Shown: positions 44,301-56,399 of the stretch, piece after piece
How the letters are laid out: every line of letters starts with the position of its first letter
Numbering within the stretch: the first letter of the stretch is position 1
From: Hygrocybe punicea
Taxonomy: Eukaryota; Basidiomycota; Agaricomycetes; Agaricales; Hygrophoraceae
DNA length: 64,000 nt
Assembly: GCA_963556145.1 (NCBI GenBank)
Contig: OY744461.1
Location: 1,364,001-1,428,000 of the forward strand
Direction of reading: 5' to 3'
Notes under the pieces: model-generated
The model's input: only the letters and a program-made list of their open reading frames with translations
What the model was told of the DNA's origin: nothing
Database searches by the model: none
Program-made: the position numbers and the translations under genes

Positions 44301-45959
44301 CCGTTGATATATCTTTGGTGTTGGATTTTGAAACATGATGGCATTTGCTTTCATTTTATGCATCGCAGATGAGACACGAACAATACATTTGTTGTGATGA
44401 ACACGGGCAATCAAAAGTTGTTCAGCAAATGTTAGATTTTGAATTTGTGTAGGAATTCTTCCCATCCAAAGTCCATTTGCCAAAGCATATTTGGGAGTTT
44501 GGCCTTTATTCAGACTGAGCACACATGGTTTGCATATCCATTTACATGTGTTATCTAGCACTGGACCTTTGATATCCTCTATTGGATCAGAACAATGATA
44601 TCATTCACATCTTGTGATTCCCATATTGTCTCTAGTTAATATTTTCAGATTAACCTTTGTCTTTGACAATACAGACATGTTCTTCAATGCAACCAATTGA
44701 CCGCACACGGCACACCCACTTTCTTGAAAACATTCAGGTGATGTATCTCTGCACCAGTTGCTGATTATGGTTTCCTTCAATTCAATAGATGGTGGAGGAG
44801 GAGGAAATGATTGCTCATCTGACTTGTCCAATTCTTCTTTCATTTTAGTCTGAGTTTCTTCTGTTCTGCACTCATATGTTTCTGTCATTTGTTGTCATTT
44901 GTACCACTCTTTACTCTTATCTTTATTTGATTTAATATCATGCACACGAAAAATAGAAACATGAGTATCACAAGCTGAACAATTATGCCTCATTAATGCC
45001 ACAGATAGATCTTGTCCATGTAATCTTCGTAATGTCTTTGACAAATATATACCATGTATTGTTGTTATTTCACCAATATCCTTCACCGTCAACTTTGGCA
45101 GAAGTTCATGTAAAGGCATTTTAACACATACATATTTTTTTCTATCTCCATATAAAGTGTTGGCTGTTTGTTCATCAATATGCCCCACATATTCGAATAA
45201 TATGTCAGAATCATGGTTGATATTATTAGACGGTAGCATGAAAGATTGAAGAAAGCTAAACTTGAATGTTGGTATTCGTTTACCACCACCAATGTAGTCA
45301 TATCTATGAACGGAATTTATATATAAAGATTTAAACAAGTTTCTGAATAAATTCAAATTGAACACAATTATGTTTGAATGGCTATGCCATATTATGAAAC
45401 ATAGTGTGGTCCACAGCAACGTTGCATGTGATAGAGAACTAGTAATGCAATGAAATAAATATGATCTGAAATCATGTCGTTTCAATAGCGATCACATGAG
45501 CAATGCATTGATCATTTTACAACGACATTGGACAGTGATAGGTTTGAGAAGACAATACAAAGCAAAGAGATATTTAGAAGGTAAGAAATATGTTCTGGCA
45601 TATTGAATAGAATGTAATTGCATATTGAATGCGCTATCTTTAAATGTAGTCCAAGCGAATAATGCATTGAGCATCAAAGTATTATTTGTTATTTCATTGA
45701 ACCTTACACATTGTGTTACATTTATGTGCATCAGTATTGTTGCATCGCCCTGATCTGGGGCAAACTCATGTTCTATGAGTTTTCTTTGAAAAACACCCAA
45801 TTCTTGGGTCAAGGTCGATATCAAAGGAACGGAAATTGGTTCAAGAGAGATATACATAAGTTGGTCTTGGCATAGTTGTGGAAATATGGTTGCGTTTGCA
45901 AGGAAATGTAGAACAGTCAAAACCACAATGCAGATATGGATGGTATCGTGGAGATTCAT
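41340..45959 (-). pseudogene. Helitron Rep half with five in-frame TGA codons
   Basis: One reading frame runs from the ATG at 45957-45959 to a TAA at 41340-41342, about 1,540 codons, broken only by TGA at 45492-45494, 44895-44897, 44601-44603, 42780-42782 and 42627-42629. It contains a C-x2-C zinc pair (GCAVCGQLVALKNM), a DUF6570-like region (KYALANGLWMG, IARVHHNKCIVRV), the Helitron helicase-like N region (WFITFAPADINHPLC) and the HUH motif (CLNLHLHMLLWIKG, about 43085-43130) with a downstream Tyr (LVEYLESL), then TDVTSLLSGTAIKAIVAYIT-type sequence. Rep nicks DNA and starts rolling-circle transposition. The helicase that should follow is absent: the frame ends in the tandem duplication at 41340-41390. 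Confidence 0.85.
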
Positions 45960-45999
45960 GTGGATTGGTGATAGTAAGAGAAAGTACCGCCCATGTATC

Positions 46000-46246
46000 T
46001 ATTTAACTAGTTAAGTGGTTCGGATCATGAACAACAATTAACACAATTGGATTGATCATATGACATTATCTTATTTGTAAGCTCTTCCAAAAACATCATA
46101 AGATGTGCCTGAAGCTTTATAATGTTTTTATTCAATTGAATGTTTTTGTAACATACCTAATATTCCGGTACTGAATAGTCATAGCTTTCCTTGGAGTGAT
46201 GGTTATGCTTGCCACCATATGAGGGGGATTTGTTACAGTTGTCACA
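46000..46246. other. AT-rich region upstream of Helitron Rep
   Basis: The Helitron 5' end should lie here or nearby, but I could not pin a TC terminus. No gene. Confidence 0.3.
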
Positions 46247-46467
46247 GGGGATGGATGAGGAATTTTTACCATCAAATATAATATTGAGATATCCACTCAA
46301 ATATTAAAATTATTTTTGTTGTTATCATAAGTCCGAAAACGTTGTAACAAGTGGATAACAATATGTTTTCAACATTTTCGGACTTATGATAGCAACAAAA
46401 TAATTTCAATATTTGAGTGGATGTTTCAATATTATTTGATGGCAAAAATTCCTCATCCGTCTCCTAT
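46247..46467. mobile_element. Foldback MITE of family M
   Basis: Arms of about 100 bp: the left begins GGATGGATGAGGAATTTTT and the right ends AAAAATTCCTCATCCGTC. The arm sequence (GATATCCACTCAAATATT, CATAAGTCCGAAAA) also appears as single copies at 19195-19304 and 57425-57541, and weakly at 56190-56275. The centre is about 20 bp. Confidence 0.75.
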
Positions 46468-46914
46468 GTGTATCCCCATTTAATTGGTCCATAAAGTTGG
46501 CAGTTTTGGTTTATTACATATATTCAATTTGAATGTTCATTAGCTCGAGTCATAATAATCCAAGGTTGTCCTTCTCATGTTACCTGTGGTGGCTGTACTA
46601 TGACAAATGTGAACTGAAATTAATACATTTAATTTAGACAAACAGATTTTCAGTCACCAAGATTGATGTCTTATGTGATATCTGTGTCTGCTTATTATCG
46701 TGCTCAATTGTTATGGTCATAGGAAAGTAACACAAGCCATTTTCAATAGAGCAAAAAAAGAAATGTACAGATATTGTACAAATGTAAAGAATGGCGGTAG
46801 AGGAGGACGTTGAGGGCACAGATTATCATTACCAGAACTCAACGACTGAGATAAAAGTGTCTTTAGTCAAATATAATTAATACTCCACAAAAAGAGGACT
46901 TACAGCACCCGAAA
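46468..46914. other. Intergenic spacer, no gene seen
   Basis: AT-rich; it may contain the 3' UTR of the next gene. No other support. Confidence 0.35.
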
Positions 46915-48844
46915 TTAAGGCCCAGGGTCCAGTTTGGATGTCGACGCCTTGGGAGATGAAGACCTCGTTTGGCTCGGAGGAATGGAGACTAGGATATCAG
47001 GAGGAACGATATTGCTCCAATCTACATCCATTAATAAACCGCCTGGCTCCGCAGGGGTCGACGACTGATGGCGTGACGATGCACGCGTATTGGGACGGAA
47101 TCCTAGGATATTGACATGATCAGATGTGAAATCTATATAAAGTGTGATGTACATACCCGGAGTCGGAGACTTCTTCAGAGGCTTTACTGGCTGGAGCGTT
47201 TCTGCAATAATGCCCGCTTGCTCCGATGCCAGATCCAGCTTCCTCCTCTTTGCTGTCTCGCTGTCCTCATGATCGCCGCTGAGAGACTCCTGTATGGGTT
47301 CGGGAGGTCCATCGTTGTCGTGCATGATTATATCGTCATCAGAAATCATCAACCCGCCCCATTCTGGCAAGTCCAACTTTGCAGATTCCAGTGGCACATC
47401 ATCCGCCTCAGAGGAGATGGGTGGTTTAACTTCCACCGTCAATTTTTCGGATTCCAATTTCTTGGATCCGCGCGACGGCCCAATTTCGACAGCGACTGCG
47501 ACATGTCAGTGCATTATTCAGAGCAAAGTGAGTATCGTACGCATTTGAGCCTTGGATCGTTTCTTCTTTACCGGGGCTACGTCCTCCTCCATCTTGATAT
47601 CGTCTATGCATGAATGAACAATATGCGTTATAAGCTTGATATTTAGAATTTAATAACTCACCGTCAGCGTTGTCATCGGGTTTGGACTTCACGGTGCGTT
47701 CTGTGATGATGAGGAGTTACCGTGTGTGATGATCATAGACAATGAAAGTACTTACTGGGCTTGGGCTTGGGCTTGGGCTTGGGCTTGGGCTTCTTTTTAT
47801 CCTTCTCGGACGAATTGTCTGTGCCACCTGCGTCACCTGAATATTCAATACATCTATCCACTGATATGGGTGAAAACGTTTACAAACCAGCGGAAGATAC
47901 CTTCTGTGTTCCGGCCGATTTTGACTTCGCTTTGCCCTTGCCCTTGCCTTGGGGAACCGGCTCTTCTGCAAATGTATTATATTATTAGCACATTCACACA
48001 TGTAATTCTAGATCACACCTTCATCGTCCTCTGCCACATCGGCATTGACGAGGAAGCTATGTCCTTTACACCATGCAATAACCTGACCAATGATTTCGAG
48101 CTTTGTGGCGTCTGGCAGCCCACCAAACAACCAATTTGCAGAGGTTCCACTGTGCCATGCTGGCACAGATTCGTCGTATTTTGCCCAATCTATGATGCCA
48201 GACATGAGATTTCATTTGGCCAGAAATGCATATATCTACTCACCTAGGTCCTCGGGCTTGATCTCGGTGTTCACGGCGCCATGTTGAATCAAAGCGGATG
48301 GAGAGTGCTTGCCGACATAAAACTCTTTGAGGAGCCAATCGTTGAAGATCTTGCTTCGCCAGTCACGTGTGACCTCATTGGCCCGTTTTGCGACCAAAAC
48401 CTCTGCCCAAATTTCTTCCATGACGGTGTTGGTATACTTGAGGTAATCCCGGAGTGAATCGGTCCCTTCCTTATCGTTTTTGACGTAGTCCGGCGAGTAG
48501 TTGGGTGCCTTGTTGTATGCGATGGCTGCTGTCGTGTAGATGTACATATCCATTTGATAAATTAAGCGACGGAGTGGTTCCTCGTATCGTTCGGGCATTT
48601 CGCGCCATAACTCGCCTCGGGCGGTGGCATCGTGGGGGTGAGTCTTCAGTACATATAGGTTACGAGAAAAGATGGGGACGGTGCCGGAATCCTTGTTGGG
48701 TGCCGGAATCTTGGGCGGGACCATGTACTGGATTTGGAAAATGCGATGCAGCTCCTGCAGCTTTTTGGGCGGCACATCAGGCCAGTATTTGAAAGCCGTG
48801 GGATTGACAGCAGGAGTTGAGGTTTTGACGACAGGCAAGGACAT
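46915..48844 (-). CDS. Hypothetical protein with acidic/basic low-complexity C-terminus
   Basis: Exon 1 (48844-48245) starts MSLPVVKTSTPAVNPTAFKY and is a globular, mostly helical segment (LWREMPERYEEPLRRLIYQM, RSKIFNDWLLKEFYV). After a GTGAGT...TAG intron comes WAKYDESVPAWHSGTSANW and KLEIIGQVIAWCKGHSFL. Later short exons are Lys-rich (GKGKGKAKSKSAG, KKKPKPKPKPK), then an exon with LDLPEWGGLMISDDDIIM and TAKRRKLDLA, and a final Ser/Pro-rich exon ending SKLDPGP. Basic stretches such as RRKLDL could be nuclear targeting signals. No domain is recognised; about seven exons are inferred, with borders approximate. Confidence 0.6.
47755..47796. repeat. Coding hexanucleotide microsatellite (GGGCTT)n
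   Basis: About six copies of GGGCTT code for Lys-Pro repeats on the minus strand. The six-base unit changes length without a frameshift. Confidence 0.85.
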
Positions 48845-49199
48845 GGTAGATGTAGTGGAACCTTTTTGGTGGGCGTCTGAGGGTAGAAATGAGGGGAACG
48901 GAGAACCGTTGGATGTCAGGGTCGATGCCCTGGCCTATGAGGGAACTGGCCAAGTCAGATGACCTGTCAACAACACATGTTCGGCATTGCATACATTGAT
49001 CAGACACGCGGTGTACAAATAACATACAACCAAACATGGTGTACTTGATTCTCAAGTTTTGCCGTAATACATCCTTAAAATGTTGATAAGCGCTATTTGT
49101 CATGTAGCTATACAAATATATATTCTTAACTTATGACACGGCGAAGAGGCCGAACAAGCTTGATGCTAATATATATAATGGTATGATGATTAACATAGA
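48845..49199. promoter_or_regulatory. Upstream region of the 46.9-48.8 kb gene
   Basis: No gene supported. It should hold the promoter of the minus-strand gene; no clear TATA box seen. Confidence 0.3.
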
Positions 49200-49860
49200 T
49201 ATGAATTGTCGAACACTTGTCGAACACTTGTCGAACAGGCCGAACACTGTTTGACAAGTGTTCGACAAGTCATTGCTTGGTTAATAAATTAAGATGAATA
49301 TATATTCACGTGGATACGGCTTGTCAAACACTTGTCGAACAGGCCAAACACTGTTCGACAAGTGTTCGACAAGTCATTGCTTTGTTAATAAATCAAGTGG
49401 AATATTTATTAAAGTAGATATGGCTTGTCGAACACTTGTCGAACACTTGTCGAACGGTGTTCGGCCTGTTCGACGAGTGTTCAACAAGCCATTGCTACGT
49501 TAATGTATATTACACTTAATTTATTAACAAAGCAAAGTGTAATATATATTACACTTAATTTATTAACAAAGCAATGACTTGTCGAACACTTGTCGAACAG
49601 TGTTAGGCCTGTTCGACAAGTGTTCGACAAGCCATTGCTACGTTAATATATATTACACTTAATTTATTAACAAAGCAATGGCTGGTCGAACACTTGTCGA
49701 ACAGGCTGAACACTGTTCGACAAGTGTTCGACAAGCCATACGGACATTGATTAACGCATCAAGATGCATATGACTAACCGAACACTTGCCAAACAATGTT
49801 CCGCCTGTTCAACACGTGTTCGGCCTGTTCAACACGTGTTCGGCAGGTCGTTATATTGTT
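49200..49860. repeat. Cluster of six CTTGTCGAACA palindromic blocks
   Basis: Blocks at about 49204-49270, 49319-49376, 49422-49490, 49576-49636, 49683-49740 and 49772-49853. Each is built from tandem CTTGTCGAACA units, a GGCC-type centre and the complementary TGTTCGACAAG units, so each folds on itself. AT-rich spacers (TTAATAAATTAAG, ATATATATTACAC) separate them. Single blocks of the same kind occur in repeat family Z at 36135, 36339, 56412, 56571, 56731 and 56905. Confidence 0.85.
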
Positions 49861-50130
49861 ATTCATTCTAAAGACAAATATGGGTGCACAACGAAAACCT
49901 TGCCGATCAAACCAGGGGAGCATCATTGTTGCCGTTGTCACCTGACACGAATCCGATATCATTGATAGTCAAAACGATTATCCAAACTTGATTAACTCTT
50001 CTTCTCCTTCACACTCAGCCTCTCACCACACATCCTGAGTTATAGAACACATACTGGTATATCACAGTACCATTTTGGACCCCGTTGAATTTACAAACTA
50101 ACATAATCTGATCTGTTAGCCTTTCAATAT
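49861..50130 (+). promoter_or_regulatory. Upstream region of the 50.1 kb gene
   Basis: Pyrimidine-rich tracts (TCTTCTTCTCCTTCAC at about 49998) precede the ATG at 50131. Promoter role inferred only. Confidence 0.3.
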
Positions 50131-51947
50131 GCCCAAATCACGCAAGGAAGTTGGCTACGAAGTGTGCTGCCACATCTGTCCAGGACAAAACTGCCTCTCG
50201 ATCCAGACGTGAACTCTCCTTTGGAAAAAGGAAGGAAGTTCCTGTCAGCACCATTGTGAATCCGCCAGCAAGCATCCAAATTGCATCGCATCCGGTACCT
50301 GTCCACTATCCAGCTGTATTGGACGGAAAGGCGCAGAAAATTCCATGGGTGTTCGAAATGCTACTGAAGAGGAACTCGCGTTGTTGCCATCGACGGCGTC
50401 CAATACACCAGATCCCACTTCCGATGTAGAGATGGAGGATGCAGCCATGAGCACGATTACACCATCCGTCAGGACCGATCCCGTTTTCAACATAATCTTT
50501 GTTCTTGATCCCACCACCCGTATTACGAGTAAAGCCGCTGCAACCAATGATCTTGCATTCGTCAACGTTACGATTTCACAAGACGAATACGAAACCGTCT
50601 TGCACCTCGATGGTTATATTCACAATATCAAGGTGCACAAGACGCGATATTTTGTTTGCATGCAAGAATGGGTTCATATATTTTAAAAATGTATGGAGAA
50701 TTATCGCTAAAGAATACTTTCCAATTCCAGGTTTATGTTGCTATGCGAATGCACCACTGGCGGTGTGACGAACCCAACGGTGCAATACGCCGCTTCAATG
50801 TTGAATACATGTTTTGGCCGGAGTTCGCCCATGCCATGCTCAAATCACCACACTCAAATATAACATGGAACAAGTTCAAAGCCACCGATTGCATATTTGG
50901 TGGTGTGGACATGGGAATGTCCTATATGTGAGCGTGTCAAACATTTTTGTCAATTTTTCCTTTTTTTTAATTCAGTTAATTCGAATATCATCTATAGTGG
51001 TAATCAATATGGTATAACGGTCAAAAACGTGTCGACATTCTTGGCCAGAATTGACGAGCTGTGTCGAACAGTTCAGGTGTGGCCACCACCAAAACAAATG
51101 AACACCGTGCATTCGAAATGGACACAGATGCAAAACCTGCTCCATGTTGCATTGTCAACGACACACACGATGCGACCATAATTGAGGCTGCTGAAGGACG
51201 GTGAACCGTTTCCACCGAACATTGTTTTGAAGCGAACGCATAGTGACACCGGTCACCATGTGTTGTTCCCGGGCGATCCAAGGCGGAATTGGGACTATAT
51301 GCGCCTGAACTGTAAGGTCCCCGGTTCACGTTGGTTTGGTCAAACCTATGTTGAGCCGCTGGCCAAGATCGGAGAATGGCGAGTGTTTTTGTTAGGTGGA
51401 AGGGACATTTACACGGTCCATACGCATTACAACAAAGAGAGCAAATCGTGGAGGTGGGATATTGTGACGACCTTCTATACTTTAGAGGAATTGAGGTAGG
51501 CAGATGCCCCCCATCTCGCATTACATGTTCACAAGTTTTTGGCATTTTCCAAGATCGTTCCAAGCACAGGGAATGCTCATGAAGACCGATGTTTGCAATC
51601 CGGATCACGGCTCCATTGCAATTCGAGATCAAGCAAGACAGCAATTCTTCGGCTTCGTACGAGACACCTACGAGGGGCTGTATGCCATAGAGTCGACGTT
51701 GATTGGTGGGAAACCTTCAATGAGTGTATTTTGTCACATGGACATTTCGCTCATTGTTGATTCAAACACCAACAATGTCAATTACTTCGTGAACGAGATC
51801 GAACGGTATCACACCTGCAGCTTGTGGTCCAACATGAAGCAAGGCGTGAAATCAGCTCAGGCACCAATCAGATCTTTTGCGGACACATTTTCGGCGGTAT
51901 TTCATAAATGGCTTGTAGACATTACAAATGCATACTCCTATTTTTGA
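50131..51947 (+). CDS. Hypothetical protein, possibly ATP-grasp-like
   Basis: Exon 1 region starts MPKSRKEVGY. Coding continues as NATEEELALLPSTASNTPDP and TDPVFNIIFVLDPTTRIT, but between 50200 and 50345 the best frame changes, so a short intron or a frameshift is needed. After an intron comes VYVAMRMHHWRCDEPNGAI, then KNVSTFLARIDELCRTVQVW, and LKRTHSDTGHHVLF with WFGQTYVEPLAKIGEWRVFL and GGRDIYTVHT. Later: QQFFGFVRDTYEGLYAIE, SVFCHMDISLIVDSNTNN and VNEIERYHTCSLW, ending NAYSYF at 51947. The Lys-Arg, Gln-Tyr-Val and Glu-Trp-Arg-Val-Phe pattern is reminiscent of ATP-grasp enzymes; this is a weak inference. Confidence 0.55.
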
Positions 51948-52122
51948 ACTTCACTTGTACATTAGTCAACTTTAAATGTCACAAATCGTATTTCAGGTCA
52001 GAGAGGCACAAAACGCTTTGATTTCAAAGGTAGGTACATTACAAATTCAAGGCAACATAATGGAAATGGGCAATAGGCCACGCTGCATGGCACACTAGTT
52101 TCATGACGAGAAAAACGACAAG

Positions 52123-54139
52123 TTAATGAGAGACGCCCAATACCATCACCCACTGCACATTTAGGGAAATACTCTTCAACAAATCATCAGAGCTTTTGAA
52201 GGTATTGATCGTGTGGCCAACCACAACGCAGGATTCTGCAGGAACATCGCCTGGAAAGTGGGGGAGTTGCTGAAGTATTTTGAGGGTGTCGGTAAAGTTG
52301 GTTTTAACTTTCCGGGCATCATAGATTGGGACTATGAATACAAGCATCAAAAACGAAACCAAGGACCTTGTGTGAGAGAGAATAAAACTAACCAATGTCA
52401 TGGAATGACAGCGCAGTCTTTTGGTAAGATGGAGCGGGACGTCGAGTAAAAGGACTAGACTGCACAAATTTCGAAGAGGAAGCTTCTATTGAATATGAGT
52501 AAGGATTGACAAGAGAGCATTGAGTGGTATACTCACTGCTAGGAGATGCATCCATCCCACTTGCCGCTGTCGTCGAGAAGGACAGAAAGTCCTTATATAG
52601 TTGTGCACGAAATTCCACCTCACCAGTAACCATTCCAATGGCGCCAACATACCGCTCCCATTCTCCTGAAAATAACGCCCCTTGGATAACTTTGATCGGT
52701 TTTGTGTTCCCACCAACTTTTGGCTCATCAAGGAAGCATGAATCGACTAGAATGACAGAAGTGAAGATCGTTGGGATGGCACCAGCAACGGAGTGGAAGA
52801 AACTACACCCAAATGCTCCAGTAGAGATATTGGCGGGATCGTCACGAGAAAGATTCGAGTACTTGCCGGATTGAACAAAGGTCACTGCGGAGAACAACAA
52901 ACTGTTATGCGATGTGAATTGTCTTTAACCATCAAGTCCTAGTTGACAGCTTACTTTTGGTTGACCTTGTGAATGTTGCTGATGACATCGCTATATTGAG
53001 GATTTCCATTCCCTATGGCACTAGACCAAGATACCATGGCCGCTGCCCTATTCAATATTTAACATTGATTCAGAAGATAAAACTGAATAGTTACTTAATG
53101 TTGACACAGTCCTTATATGTATCGACCAACTGAGGGTCTCTTGTACCAATGTCAGACTCATCCGTGTTTGGAGACTGTATACTAAAGCAAGGGCATCAAT
53201 TAAAAAAATAATAGAGAGATGTAATGTACCTGGTGATTTGGTGTTGTGCATATGTCACAGCTCCATCATCGCTACTGGAAACATTGTCATCACTGATATC
53301 ACGAAGACAGGTAGTCTTTGTGACTTTGGAGGAAATCACCTTCATGGTTTTGACAGATGTATCAGAGTTGCTGATCATTTATTAATATATGAAGGACAAG
53401 AATCATATGAAGTATCATACCGAAGACCATTATCTGCATTGATTTCTTAGAACCGAATTCGAGTTTTGCGATAGGCCTATGACATGTCTAACATATGACC
53501 AATTAATCAATTTCCAACTCACATGAATGTTTTGTTGCTGTCGTCATCCTCATCATGTAATGGATGCTGCTTTGACTTTGACTTCTTCGATGGAGAAGAG
53601 AATTTACTATATAAAACGATTAAATAATACACAAATATAAAAGACATTATTTAGAGCTACTGACCTGTCTTCGTCTTCCTCTGAAGCATGCCACCTTTTC
53701 CCGCTAAATATAAAGAATATTAGATGGCATGAACAGTATAAATTGAACTTGCAAACCTTGCTCTATTGGTGGTCTTCCTGGACCGCCTATATTACTGAAG
53801 TAAATCAATAGTATCTGAAAATACAATTCATGAGACACACCTCATAGACGAGACAGGTTTGACAATGCTAGCGACGCTATTAACACAAATAACGTGTTCT
53901 TCGGAGTTGGCAATACTACTGGCGGTTTAGTCGTGGTGGATGAATCAGAATATTGGAATAGACATGTACACTTCTTCATCGACAAGCTTGGTGGTTGTGA
54001 CCTTCTTACCCTTCCTAGAAACAACAGTATGACCTTTGTTTAGAATGAACAGCAATACATGAAAATAAATATACATATGAAACGGCGCTTGATCAAGCTT
54101 TGGACTGAGTCTTCACGTTCGCAGACTTCTTAGGGGCCA
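52123..54139 (-). CDS. Multi-exon hypothetical protein with basic N-terminus
   Basis: It starts MAPKKSANVKTQSKA at 54139 and has many short exons: GKKVTTTKLVDEE, GKRWHASEEDED, SSPSKKSKSKQHPLHDEDD, DDNVSSSDDGAVTYAQHQ, SPNTDESDIGTRDPQLVDTY and AAAMVSWSSAIGNGNPQYSD. The larger exon (52900-52510) reads VTFVQSGKYSNLSRDDPANI, then FTSVILVDSCFLDEP. After introns it continues RRPAPSYQKTALSFHDI joined in phase to VPIYDARKVKTNFTDTLKIL, ending VMVLGVSH at 52123. The N-terminal half is charged and probably disordered, the C-terminal half globular. No domain is recognised. Confidence 0.6.
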
Positions 54140-55085
54140 TTGCAAAGATAAGAGCTTTAAGGTGTGCAACGAATCTGTGCAAGATATTATAGATGAATGA
54201 GGGGTCAGATGTGGACGATACCATTGGGCTCTCATCGCTATTTAAGTATACTGAGACAGATCAAAAACAATAAAAAAGCCATTTATAGATATCACACCAA
54301 CAGGTACGAAAACCACATCTGCTGATGGTTTGAAGGAGAACTATTCGGACCATAGTGCCATAACAATGCAAAAAATCAGGGACATTCCCCATGATGTAGA
54401 ACCGATGATTGACCAGCTGTTACGCTCAGCGTCATCCAACAACATGGATATGGATTACTGGTATGCAGAATAATCAAACACTAAATCTAATTAGGGTTTG
54501 GGAATGTAGAACAGCTGTCACCACATGGAGCTGATCATAAGATCATAACACCGCCAAATCGAACATGGAAATTTATGTGACATATATACTCATTTCCAAA
54601 CAAATATAAACATCGGATCAACTATACTGACACTTGAATCGGAACAAACATTCTGAATGGATAGGGGTTTCCTTTCAATGCTGTACAATAAGGAGGTCAA
54701 GAATTGCCGATAGGTGTGGATGTATATCCTGTCCTATGAAAATGGAAGAAAACAATAGGAATCTATTGAGAAGATCTGCAAAATAAAAATGCAAACACCA
54801 TACAAACATCACAAGTTCGTGGAGAATGAACATGATGCACTGTCATAATATCAATAACGATCGAAAACAATTCATGATAAAACAGTCGGAAATGGTGCGT
54901 GAATTATACCCCCCTGTTCCCACTTCGCAAATGGACACCTATTACGATTTCAAAACAGCATGTCAGTACATATTCTATTGAAGGAATTCATATATTCAAC
55001 TCTACTGTACAGCTGAACGTTTAAGCAATCTCATATCTACACGGATGGACAATGATGACAGCTAACTTGCCAATTCTACAAATGT
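54140..55085. other. Intergenic or upstream exons of the next gene
   Basis: A coding-like plus-strand stretch at about 54303-54462 (TSADGLKENYSDHSAITMQK) sits between AG and GT signals and could be an upstream exon. The rest shows no supported feature. Confidence 0.3.
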
Positions 55086-56106
55086 ATGTTCAATTCTTAC
55101 GATGTACACTGTGTTTCATTACATTTGCAGATTTCGAATATCAATGTAGTGCGTAATGACTCACCGGATTGCTGGAAACTTACACGGCCGAGCACCGATA
55201 CCACTGAGCATGAAGAGCTTGTCTTAAGCTTACAGGCGATATTGGTGGCCAAAGACCTACCACCGATCATCAGCAGGTAGATTATATCATCATCTAGAAT
55301 CATAAACAATTAATTTACATATGTTTTTCAGACCGCCCGAACGTCAAACACCATTTCTCTGTCAAAGCATCATTATCACAGGCCTCAACATACCATTATT
55401 CGAATCATATATTGACAACCTCCGAATCTTACACCAGAAACTTGGTCGTCACTTCCCAGAACGTGCAATGCTGGACTTCACATCAACCACCTATATTGAA
55501 TACACTGCATTATCTATTGGCACCCGATATTTCACTGACCGCCGACATGACAAAGTTTCATACAATATTCCATTCGAACACAATGTCGATCCCAAAGGCA
55601 TACTGTCATCAATGAGCAATACTCGATACTTCCATGGGACAGACAATGAGGTCCTTTATTTCAAGTTGACGTCAGAAGGAGGACGGCATTGGTGAGTGCT
55701 CAGCACAACAATAGCTTGGCTATTAATAATGACATAGATCATAGCTTTGTACCTGCCAGTCCGACTTGCTTCAGGATTGGTGACATTGTAGAAGTCCCGA
55801 TAACGGTATCGGTGGTTCCAGTTAAGAACGACAAATTCAAGATGATTCTGAATCTGCGCTCATTAGCACTGGTCGACAGCGAGTTTACTGAGGTAACAGA
55901 CATATCTAATAATACAATGAATAATAACTAATATACATCCAGAATGCAACGATAAGTTGAAACAAAGCATCTCAACCTTCTCGCAATACAATGACGAGGA
56001 TTAATATCAAACGTAATGTGGGTTATGTCCAGTTGGCTGATGATGGTGAAGATGTCATAGAAACCCGTAGACGTTTGACCAACCTCAGGATGAATGAAGC
56101 CAATTA
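55086..56106 (+). CDS. Hypothetical protein of unknown function
   Basis: Exons read NINVVRNDSPDCWKLTRPST and LVLSLQAILVAKDLPPII, then (55330-55690) PPERQTPFLCQSIIITGLNI, FESYIDNLRILHQKLGRHF and YNIPFEHNVDPKG, then PTCFRIGDIVEVPITVSVVP with KMILNLRSLALVD. The final exon ends QLADDGEDVIETRRRLTNLR and stop at about 56106. The GDIVE...LRSLALVD segment resembles a conserved Agaricomycete family of unknown function (recollection). Upstream exons may exist at 54.3 kb. Confidence 0.5.
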
Positions 56107-56399
56107 AGATCTATTATAATTACATTGTACGGTCACATACGAACATCAATTTTATATAATATTATGTTCTGCAATACATTCACAAGTGAAATAACAACAC
56201 AAATAGTTTCATAAAGTGATGGGACATCTGAGTATTATTTAATCATAAAAGGTCCTCATCACTTTCCTATAAATATAACTATTCAAACTGATATGGTATT
56301 TCTCATTCAATGGTCTGGCGTAACATCCATGGACATGTGTTCGTTACATTTCAAAAAACTTCAATTAATCAATTTCAATGATTGAAATGAAGCTTGAGA

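Noticed and set aside
41340..45959. UGA recoded as a sense codon in the Helitron
   Set aside because: Host genes use TGA-free frames and ordinary stops, and CpG deamination explains the TGAs more simply.
49200..49860. Palindromic blocks with spacers as CRISPR or replication iterons
   Set aside because: Spacers are themselves repetitive AT-rich DNA and the same blocks occur in transposon family Z.
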